A stretch of DNA of 12,108 nucleotides from WAOL01 sp964399035. Lineage in GTDB: Archaea; Thermoproteota; Thermoprotei_A; Sulfolobales; NBVN01. Shown here in pieces: positions 6,903 through 12,108 of this stretch. Location: assembly GCA_964399035.1 (NCBI GenBank), contig CAYNPH010000019.1:1-12108 (forward strand), in the 5' to 3' direction. The notes beneath the pieces are model-generated. The model saw only the letters and a list, made by a program, of their open reading frames with translations, was not told where the DNA came from and searched no databases. A program made the translations under genes and the position numbers. Positions within the stretch are counted from its first letter, which is position 1, and the number at the start of each line of letters is the position of its first letter.

Positions 6903-8042
6903 TTGACATCAACACTCATCGTGAGGCCCGTCGCGCGCTGCGACCTCAACCACCCGCTCTGCCCCTACTCCGTCGGGGCCAGCAAGGACTTCGAAGTACT
7001 CCACCCGCACGTGTTGCGCGGGATCCTCGAGAACCTAGATGAGTTCGTGTTTGATGAGGGCGTCATCACCTGCCCCAACCCCTTAATCCACCCTAAGTTC
7101 ACTAGCTTAGCGTCAGTAATCCGTGAGAGAACCCGCAAACTATCGCTCCTCACCCCAATAACGGGCTTGAATAAGGTAACCCGCGAGGCCCTAGAACTCG
7201 TGGATGAGTTAGTGATTGTGAGTACCTCTGCTGACGAGTTAATCAGGGAGGAGGGCAGGATTAAGGGGTTCCTGAGTCAAGGGATGGATAACTTAGCGGT
7301 GTACGCGACCGTAACTAGGAAGGAGGCGGGGACCCTAGTGACCTTAGAGCACGTGAACTTCTGCAGGAAGTACGGGATCTCATTGAGGGTTGGCGAGCTC
7401 CCCTACGTGAGTAAGGTCCCGCTCAGGCTGAGGGAGGTCTTCATAAAGGAGGGGTATGAGGTCTCAATACCTTACGGTGTGAAGTACGGCTACGCAGCAT
7501 CGATAGCCTTCATAGGGGATTACAAAGTAACTATCCTTGAGAGACCTATTGGGAGGGTCTGCAGGACGCTCTTCATAGACTACTACGGCAGGGTGGGTAA
7601 GTGCCCCTACGCGCCGCCGGAAGCCGGCGCCCACGCCCTGAGTAAGGCCTTGCTGAGAAAGATTATATACTCCAACTGCCCAGCCAGTAACTCCCCCATA
7701 ACCTACGTCCCGGAGGTTAGGATTTCGTTAAGAGCCAGTAATGACGTGGTGATCCCGCCCGATATACTGGCCCTACTGGAAGTCATAGAGTCCACGAACT
7801 CCCTCAGGGCGGCGTGCAGGCTACTCGGCTACAACCCGTCTACCTACGTCGAGAAGTTGAGATCCATTGAGAGGAGGCTCGGGGTTAAGCTGGTCTCATG
7901 CAGGAGGGGAGGGTCCTCCAAGGGCTTAACCCTACTTACGGATGAGGGCATGAAGATACTCACCACCTACAGGAGGGTTAGGGAGGCGATAATGTCCTCC
8001 TTCCTTAGGGAGAGCATCAGTAGCTTCGCGTTCGAGTACTAG
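6903..8042 (+). CDS. corR: Degenerate radical-SAM-like domain fused to a LysR/ModE-type winged helix, CorR-like regulator
   Basis: This 379-residue two-part protein follows the V4R gene after 6 bp; the AGGTGA ribosome binding site contains the upstream stop, and TTG 6903 is the start. Residues about 3-260 resemble a MoaA-like radical SAM fold. A first strand ends in C13-DLN-H17-PL-C20, the exact spacing of CX3CX2C but with His in the middle. TCPNPLIHPKF (56-66) stands where GGEPLLHP-like sequence is expected. LFIDYYGRVGKCPY (223-236) resembles the C-terminal auxiliary-cluster strand, with Cys220, Cys234 and Cys259 nearby. Residues about 283-365 are a ModE/LysR-type winged helix (ILALLEVIESTNSLRAACRL, then VEKLRSIERRLGVKLV and a GG-containing wing). 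It is probably a DNA-binding activator of the coo operon using a metal cluster as sensor; catalysis looks unlikely. The corR name rests on HTH type and position; I do not know whether thermococcal CorR shares the N-terminal domain. Confidence 0.75.
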   Translation: MTSTLIVRPVARCDLNHPLCPYSVGASKDFEVLHPHVLRGILENLDEFVFDEGVITCPNPLIHPKFTSLASVIRERTRKLSLLTPITGLNKVTREALELVDELVIVSTSADELIREEGRIKGFLSQGMDNLAVYATVTRKEAGTLVTLEHVNFCRKYGISLRVGELPYVSKVPLRLREVFIKEGYEVSIPYGVKYGYAASIAFIGDYKVTILERPIGRVCRTLFIDYYGRVGKCPYAPPEAGAHALSKALLRKIIYSNCPASNSPITYVPEVRISLRASNDVVIPPDILALLEVIESTNSLRAACRLLGYNPSTYVEKLRSIERRLGVKLVSCRRGGSSKGLTLLTDEGMKILTTYRRVREAIMSSFLRESISSFAFEY

Positions 8043-8063
8043 CGAGTGCCAGTTGCTTAAACA

Positions 8064-8098
8064 CGTGATTCGCTCCCGTGTTCAATCATCCGATCACG
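8064..8098. promoter_or_regulatory. Candidate operator (inverted repeat) upstream of cooF
   Basis: CGTGAT (8064-8069) and ATCACG (8093-8098) form an inverted repeat with a 23-bp spacer. A related CGTGTT (8077-8082) lies between them in the same direction as the first arm. The site ends about 9 bp before the cooF TATA box and follows the corR-like stop by about 20 bp, a good position for an activator. Assignment to CorR is inference. Confidence 0.4.
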
Positions 8099-8106
8099 GA
8101 TTCCTT

Positions 8107-8117
8107 AATTTAAATTT
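8107..8117 (+). promoter_or_regulatory. TATA-box promoter of the cooF-cooS-cooC-cooT-hydrogenase operon
   Basis: AATTTAAATTT is the strongest A/T-rich box between the regulator and cooF, and its first ten bases are palindromic. Transcription about 26 bases beyond its centre would begin near 8138, about 11 bases before TTG 8149. This spacing is the main reason for choosing that cooF start. Confidence 0.65.
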
Positions 8118-8148
8118 CTTAAACTTGGAGACCGGGGGTTACGGTAAG

Positions 8149-8796
8149 TTGGCTTCAGCCTCCGCGATTAAGCTTAGCCCTAATATTGAGGAGTACGTGA
8201 TCTTCATTGACCCCGAGCGGTGCATGGGGTGCAAGGCCTGCGAGGTCGCCTGCGCCGTCGAGCACTCCATCAGCAAGAACATTTTCGGGGCGATCATGGA
8301 GAAGCCGAAGCCCAGGCCAAGGATACGGGTCGTGACGGTTGACGACCTATTCAACGTTCCTATGAGGTGCCAGCACTGTAAGGACGCACCATGCGTGAAT
8401 GTCTGCCCCACCAAGGCGCTGAAGAGGACTGAGGAGGGCTACGTTGTTCTTAACGAGGCGCAGTGCATCGGGTGCTTGATGTGCGTGCTCGCATGCCCCT
8501 TCGGCCACCCGAGGTACAACCCGGACACGAAAACCATAGTTAAGTGCGACTTCTGCGTGGACAGGGTTCGTGAAGGGAGGTTACCCGCGTGCGTTGAGGC
8601 CTGCCCCACGGGGGCCTTAAGGTACGGGAGGCTCGAGGAACTACTGAGGGAAGTCACGGAGAGGAAGGCCAGGGAGCTGGTCAGCGGCGCCTCCGTCCCC
8701 GGCATCGTCGTCGTTAAGCCCGTGGGGAAGGCCGTGAGGGGCGCCCCCAAGATACTCGGGGTCAAGTCCATGTACTCCCCCGTTTCGTGGAGGTGA
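8149..8796 (+). CDS. cooF: CooF: four-cluster ferredoxin-like electron transfer protein of CO dehydrogenase
   Basis: CooF takes electrons from CooS and passes them to the membrane hydrogenase. The protein has 215 residues from TTG 8149. Four [4Fe-4S] binding motifs are visible in order: CMGCKACEVAC, CQHCKDAPCVNVCP, CIGCLMCVLACP, and CDFC...CVEACP with an 11-residue insert between the two pairs. This is the CooF/HycB/DMSO-reductase iron-sulfur subunit arrangement. A C-terminal tail of about 50 residues follows the last cluster. The frame is open back to TTG 8053, but that extension of 32 residues would translate the operator and TATA box and adds no conserved sequence, so 8149 is preferred; GTG codons nearer the first motif are alternatives. 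GGAGGTGA at its 3' end serves as the ribosome binding site for cooS. Confidence 0.9.
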   Translation: MASASAIKLSPNIEEYVIFIDPERCMGCKACEVACAVEHSISKNIFGAIMEKPKPRPRIRVVTVDDLFNVPMRCQHCKDAPCVNVCPTKALKRTEEGYVVLNEAQCIGCLMCVLACPFGHPRYNPDTKTIVKCDFCVDRVREGRLPACVEACPTGALRYGRLEELLREVTERKARELVSGASVPGIVVVKPVGKAVRGAPKILGVKSMYSPVSWR

Positions 8797-8802
8797 TCAC
8801 GC

Positions 8803-10713
8803 ATGGTTAAGAGGAAGGATTACCTCAGGATCAAGCTCCCCGTCAATGAAGTATCAATAACTCCCGGAGTAGCTAAGCTCCTCGAGAAGGCTGAGGAGGA
8901 GGGTGTTGAGACCGCGTGGCACCGCTACCTCCTGCAACAACCTCAGTGCGGGTTCGGGATGCTCGGCATCTGCTGCAGGAACTGCAACATGGGGCCATGC
9001 AGGATAGACCCGTTCGGGTACGGGCCCGAGAGGGGGATCTGCGGCGCTAACGCTGACACGATCGTAGCTAGGAACATCCTCAGGATGATAGCGGCAGGGG
9101 CCGCCGCCCACAGCGACCACTGCAGGGACGTCGTGAAGGTATTCAGGATGGTTGCTGAAGGGAAGACCAAGAACTACAAGATAACTGACTCAGAGAAGCT
9201 CAGGTGGCTGGCCAAGGCGTACGGGCTTGAGGTGGAGGGTAAGGACGACCTGGAAATAGCTAGGGAACTCGTCCCCATACTCGAGGCAGAGTTCGGCAAG
9301 CAGGATGACGGCCCCCTAAGAACCCTGGCGGCGTTAGCACCTAAGAAGAGGATTAAGGTGTGGGGCAAGGCCGGCGTGCTACCCCGGGCGATCGACAGGG
9401 AGATATGTGAGTGCATGCACAGAACCCACATGGGTGTGGACGCCGACTACGTCAGCCTCCTACTCCACGGCGTCAGGACGTCCCTAGCTGACGGGTGGAG
9501 CGGCTCCATGCTCGCCACGCTACTCAGCGACATCCTCTTCGGAACACCGAAGCCCGTTAAGTCGGTGATGAACCTCGGCGTGCTTAAGGAGGACGCGGTG
9601 AACATCATAGTCCACGGCCATAACCCGGTTCTCTCGATGAAGGTTGTTGAAGCAGCGATGAGTGAGGAGATGCAGGAACTAGCCAAGCAGTACGGGGCTA
9701 ACGGAGTGAATGTTGCGGGCATGTGCTGCACCGGTAACGAGGTACTGATGAGGTTAGGCATTCCGATAGCGGGCAACATGCTCATGCAGGAGCTAGCAAT
9801 AGTTACGGGGGCTGTTGAGGCTATAGTCGTCGATTACCAGTGCATCATGCCGGCGATAGTGGATGTTGCTGGTTGCTACCATACGAAGGTAATAACGACC
9901 GAGCCGAAGATGAGGATCCCCGGCGCACTACACATAGAGTTCGAGCCCGAGCACGCTGAGGAGATAGCCAAGAAGATAGTTAAAGTAGCCATCGAGAACT
10001 ACCCCAACAGATCCAAGGCCAGGGTCTACATACCCAAGCATAAGATGGAGATAATGGCCGGGTTCAGCGTTGAGGCGATACTCGAAGCCCTAGGCGGCAC
10101 CCTCGAACCCCTCGTTAACGCGCTGAAGGACGGAACCATTAAGGGCATCGCCGGGGTCGTTGGTTGCGTCAACCCGAAGGTCAAGCACAACTACAGCCAC
10201 GTAACGCTCACGAAGGAACTCATAAAGAATGACGTGCTCGTCGTAGGCACGGGCTGCTGGGCCATAGCGGCAGGAATGCACGGACTGCTGAGCCCGGAGG
10301 CAGCCAAGCTCGCAGGGCCGGGGCTTAGGAAGGTTTGTGAGGCGCTGGGGATACCGCCGTGCCTACACATGGGTAGCTGCGTTGACTGCTCAAGGATGTT
10401 GCTAGCCATAGCCGCGCTAGCTGACGCGGTGGGTGTCGACATGTCCGAACTACCCGTGGTGGGTTCGGCACCCGAATGGATGAGTGAGAAGGCCGTAAGC
10501 ATAGGGACGTACTTCGTCGCCTCAGGAGTGTTCACGCACCTAGGCACGGTGCCGCCGGTACTCGGAAGCGAGAGAGTGACGAAGCTACTCACTGAGGATG
10601 TGGAGGACGTGGTCGGAGGCAAGTTCTACGTCGAGCCAGACCCGGTTAAAGCCGCTGAGACAATGCTCGAGGTGATCGAGGAGAAGCGCAAGAAGCTTGG
10701 CTGGCCCACCTAA
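8803..10713 (+). CDS. cooS: CooS: anaerobic Ni-CO dehydrogenase catalytic subunit
   Basis: CooS catalyses CO + H2O to CO2 with release of two electrons and two protons, as a homodimer with [4Fe-4S] clusters B and D and the Ni-Fe-S C-cluster. This 636-residue protein matches the usual length. Cys49, 57, 58, 61, 66 and 80 reproduce exactly the D/B cluster spacing known from CODH-II of Carboxydothermus. C-cluster ligands are present: His in GHNP (273), Cys309 (MCCTGNE), Cys347 (DYQCIMP), Cys455 (VGCVNPK), Cys485 (GTGCW) and Cys526 (MGSCVD). The catalytic Lys is likely Lys563 (MSEKAVS) and the proton-relay His is likely His103. All key residues are kept, so it should be active. ATG 8803 follows GGAGGTGA (8789-8796), whose TGA is the cooF stop, with 6 bp between. 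No acetyl-CoA synthase neighbour is seen. Confidence 0.97.
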   Translation: MVKRKDYLRIKLPVNEVSITPGVAKLLEKAEEEGVETAWHRYLLQQPQCGFGMLGICCRNCNMGPCRIDPFGYGPERGICGANADTIVARNILRMIAAGAAAHSDHCRDVVKVFRMVAEGKTKNYKITDSEKLRWLAKAYGLEVEGKDDLEIARELVPILEAEFGKQDDGPLRTLAALAPKKRIKVWGKAGVLPRAIDREICECMHRTHMGVDADYVSLLLHGVRTSLADGWSGSMLATLLSDILFGTPKPVKSVMNLGVLKEDAVNIIVHGHNPVLSMKVVEAAMSEEMQELAKQYGANGVNVAGMCCTGNEVLMRLGIPIAGNMLMQELAIVTGAVEAIVVDYQCIMPAIVDVAGCYHTKVITTEPKMRIPGALHIEFEPEHAEEIAKKIVKVAIENYPNRSKARVYIPKHKMEIMAGFSVEAILEALGGTLEPLVNALKDGTIKGIAGVVGCVNPKVKHNYSHVTLTKELIKNDVLVVGTGCWAIAAGMHGLLSPEAAKLAGPGLRKVCEALGIPPCLHMGSCVDCSRMLLAIAALADAVGVDMSELPVVGSAPEWMSEKAVSIGTYFVASGVFTHLGTVPPVLGSERVTKLLTEDVEDVVGGKFYVEPDPVKAAETMLEVIEEKRKKLGWPT

Positions 10714-10761
10714 GGCCCGACTCCTCGGGAGATTATGAGCAATTAAGCGGGGGTTGCGGGG

Positions 10762-11565
10762 TTGAAGATCCTGATATCCGGCAAGGGCGGCACCGGGAAA
10801 ACCACCGTAGCCGCGCTCCTAGCCATGGCCTTCGCCAGCAACGGGTACAACGTCCTAGCACTGGACGCTGACTCCGTCCCTAACCTAGCCCTCAGCCTCG
10901 GCGTGCCTCCTGAGGTTGCGGAGAACATAGTGCCGCTATCCAAGAACGAGGAGTTAGCGGAGGAGAGAACAGGCGCTAGGCCCGGTGAGGGGTGGGGCGT
11001 GCTATTCTCACTCACGCCGAGGGTGGACGACATAGCGGAGAAGTACGGCATCACGATCTCAGACAACCTGAAGCTGGTCGTGGTCGGCAGCATAGACGCT
11101 AGCAAGGAGGGATGCATGTGCCCGGCAATAGCGCTGGCACGCGCGTTCCTGCTACACGTGATGATGCGTAGGGGCGACGTGGTGGTCGTGGATTCCGAGG
11201 CGGGAGCCGAGGTGTTCGGGAGGGGGCTAGCGGAGAAGTTCGAGTTTAACCTGACGGTGGCGGAGCCGACCGTGAAGTCCTTAAGCATAGCGAGGAAGCT
11301 CCTCAGGATGGCTGGGGAGTTAGGTGTTTCTAGGAACATACTCGTGCTCAATAAGGTCAAGGATAACTTAAAGGCACTCCAACTGACGACCAAGGTCTTT
11401 GGGAGTGAAGCCCCTCAAACACACATCGTGAGGTTCGACGAGAACGTCGTTAAGGCGGATGAGGAGGGAAGGGGACTTAACACCCTACCCCGCAACTCCC
11501 CGGCAAGAGAAGACGTTTTTCACCTAATGACAAAGCTCACGTCCATATCCAAGAGGCCTAGCTGA
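10762..11565 (+). CDS. cooC: CooC: nickel-insertion ATPase for CO dehydrogenase maturation
   Basis: This 267-residue MinD/SIMIBI-type P-loop ATPase inserts nickel into the CooS C-cluster. It begins with a deviant Walker A motif, GKGGTGKTT (7-15), followed by the ALDADSVPNLA switch region (33-43). The CooC-specific Cys-x-Cys, EGCMCPA (Cys118 and Cys120), which binds metal at the dimer interface in characterised CooC proteins, is present. VVVDSEAGAE (141-150) is the Walker B/switch II region, and VLNKVK supplies the usual nucleotide-base-binding Asn-Lys. The start is TTG 10762, chosen because it places the P-loop at the standard distance from the N-terminus; the preceding sequence is G-rich without a perfect ribosome binding site. 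It lies 48 bp after cooS in the same operon. The stop codon is in the loop of a perfect hairpin. Confidence 0.93.
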   Translation: MKILISGKGGTGKTTVAALLAMAFASNGYNVLALDADSVPNLALSLGVPPEVAENIVPLSKNEELAEERTGARPGEGWGVLFSLTPRVDDIAEKYGITISDNLKLVVVGSIDASKEGCMCPAIALARAFLLHVMMRRGDVVVVDSEAGAEVFGRGLAEKFEFNLTVAEPTVKSLSIARKLLRMAGELGVSRNILVLNKVKDNLKALQLTTKVFGSEAPQTHIVRFDENVVKADEEGRGLNTLPRNSPAREDVFHLMTKLTSISKRPS

Positions 11566-11573
11566 CGCTAGGC
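11556..11573 (+). other. Perfect hairpin enclosing the cooC stop codon
   Basis: GCCTAGC (11556-11562) and GCTAGGC (11567-11573) form a 7-bp perfect stem with the loop TGAC, so the TGA stop of cooC is in the loop. No T-run follows, so it is not an ordinary terminator. It could mark an RNA processing point or adjust expression of cooT and the hydrogenase relative to cooS and cooC. Confidence 0.5.
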
Positions 11574-11599
11574 AAAACTCACGCCTTAGGGTGGGGTTA

Positions 11600-11788
11600 A
11601 TGTGTGAGTCCAAGGCTTACTTAAGAAGCGACGGGGAAGAGCAGGAAGTAATGGACGACGTGGCCCACCTAAGGGTGCTTGATGACGGCGTAGAGCTAGT
11701 CAGGATAGACGGTTTAAGGAAGACCCTAGAAGGCGCGAGGATCGAGGAGATAGACTTCATACACCACAAGATATTCCTGAGGAAGTGA
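11600..11788 (+). CDS. cooT: CooT: small nickel-binding accessory protein of CO dehydrogenase
   Basis: This 62-residue protein resembles the CooT family, thought to handle nickel during CO dehydrogenase maturation. The GTG at 11591 would add three residues, but ATG 11600 is preferred. It gives Met-Cys-Glu, matching the family, in which Cys2 is the nickel ligand of the characterised Rhodospirillum protein, and GGTGG lies just upstream. The rest has the expected small beta-fold pattern: a first strand ESKAYL, then MDDVAHLRVLDDGVELVRIDG, then LEGARIEEIDFIHHKIFLRK with a closing His-His pair. It sits 34 bp after cooC and 12 bp before the hydrogenase subunit gene, whose ribosome binding site overlaps its stop. 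Confidence 0.85.
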   Translation: MCESKAYLRSDGEEQEVMDDVAHLRVLDDGVELVRIDGLRKTLEGARIEEIDFIHHKIFLRK

Positions 11789-11800
11789 GGTGGGTCCTTA

Positions 11801-12108
11801 ATGACGCAACCCAACCCAGAACACTTTTTGTTATCCCTACCAATCATCCTCTACATTGCGTGCCTCCCCGCCGCCCTAGCCCCTCGAAGGGCTCAGATCG
11901 CCATTGTTTCCGCACTCACCTCCCTAGCCTCAGCCACGACGCTTTGGGCTGGGCTCGCGTGCCTTCTCAGCGGGCACGTAATTAGCGTCAGCTTACGTAT
12001 CCCGGCCCCCCTCCTCGGGGGCGGAGCCATTCCATGGTTCTTAACACCGGTCGAGTTCAGTATCGACCCGCTCTCAGCCGTCTTCCTCACTATGCTCGGT
12101 CTAGTTGG
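11801..12108 (+). CDS. HyfB/HycC-like (NuoL/MrpD family) membrane subunit of a group 4 hydrogenase (partial, runs off the right edge)
   Basis: Only the first 102 codons are present. The N-terminus has hydrophobic segments at about 9-26 and 35-57, then a loop with AlaPro/Gly sequence and the motif FSIDPLSAVFLTMLGLVG (from about residue 85), the characteristic F-x-x-D-x-L-S-x-x-F start of HyfB/HycC and related antiporter-like subunits. These form proton or sodium channels in membrane-bound [NiFe] hydrogenases and complex I. ATG 11801 is preceded by GAGGTG with an 8-bp spacer overlapping the cooT stop, so it belongs to the coo operon. Expected partners (catalytic NiFe subunit, small subunits, Mrp genes) would lie to the right. 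An isolated Mrp antiporter subunit is the main alternative. Confidence 0.8.
   Translation, partial: MTQPNPEHFLLSLPIILYIACLPAALAPRRAQIAIVSALTSLASATTLWAGLACLLSGHVISVSLRIPAPLLGGGAIPWFLTPVEFSIDPLSAVFLTMLGLV

Noticed and set aside
6903..8042. Active radical SAM enzyme, such as a molybdenum-cofactor MoaA paralog
   Set aside because: The middle cluster Cys is His and the GGEP motif is lost, and the chain carries a DNA-binding domain. An active SAM-cleaving enzyme is therefore unlikely, although the fold relationship is retained as a finding.
10714..10761. Possible terminator or hairpin between cooS and cooC (CTCC-TCG-GGAG)
   Set aside because: The stem is four base pairs with no T-run, and cooC clearly belongs to the same operon.
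10191..11393. Minus-strand open frames opposite cooS and cooC (10191-10622, 10743-11393)
   Set aside because: These are long frames that arise opposite GC-rich genes. Their Ser/Pro/Thr-rich composition is typical of antisense shadows, and cooS and cooC are unambiguous.
1..12108. CRISPR array, tRNA or rRNA genes, insertion sequences
   Set aside because: I saw no regularly spaced direct repeats, no cloverleaf-like or rRNA sequence, and no transposase motifs or terminal inverted repeats.

Overview
The window looks like part of a hyperthermophilic archaeal genome. It is fairly GC-rich and gene-dense. Transcription units begin at A/T-rich TATA-like boxes with very short leaders, TTG and GTG starts are common, and internal genes carry GGTGA-type ribosome binding sites. 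The gene content (Ni-CO dehydrogenase module, Yip1, DUF998, V4R domain) fits Thermoproteota, Korarchaeota or a related lineage; I cannot place it more precisely.

Region 1 (about 1-3090, minus strand) is a compact envelope-type operon. In transcription order it holds a Yip1-like membrane protein, a membrane-anchored DUF4097/DUF2807-like protein with repeated Gly-Gly-Gly turns, a winged-helix regulator overlapping it by 16 bp, and a secreted or anchored protein that runs off the left edge. A divergent promoter region (about 3091-3242) separates it from region 2.

Region 2 (3243-5151, plus strand) carries a DUF998 membrane protein and an MFS-type transporter. The transporter is convergent, with an 8-bp gap, with a minus-strand gene for an anchored extracellular protein (5160-6053).

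Region 3 (6198 to the right edge, plus strand) is the main system: a carboxydotrophic, apparently hydrogenogenic CO-oxidation locus. The order is V4R-domain protein (CorQ-like), radical-SAM-like/LysR-ModE-HTH fusion (CorR-like), CooF polyferredoxin, CooS Ni-CO dehydrogenase, CooC nickel-insertion ATPase, CooT small nickel protein, and the start of a HyfB/HycC-like membrane subunit of a group 4 hydrogenase or Mrp-type complex. CooS should oxidise CO and pass electrons through CooF to the membrane hydrogenase, while CooC and CooT supply nickel. CorQ and CorR are the likely CO-responsive regulators, by analogy with CorQR of Thermococcus onnurineus. No acetyl-CoA synthase gene is visible, which favours energy conservation over carbon fixation.

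The most novel element is the CorR-like protein. Its N-terminal two thirds look like a radical SAM fold whose CX3CX2C motif has become C-x3-H-x2-C and whose GGEP-like motif has become CPNP, fused to a DNA-binding domain. It may be a metal-cluster sensor that has lost SAM chemistry. A candidate operator (CGTGAT...ATCACG) lies just upstream of the cooF TATA box.
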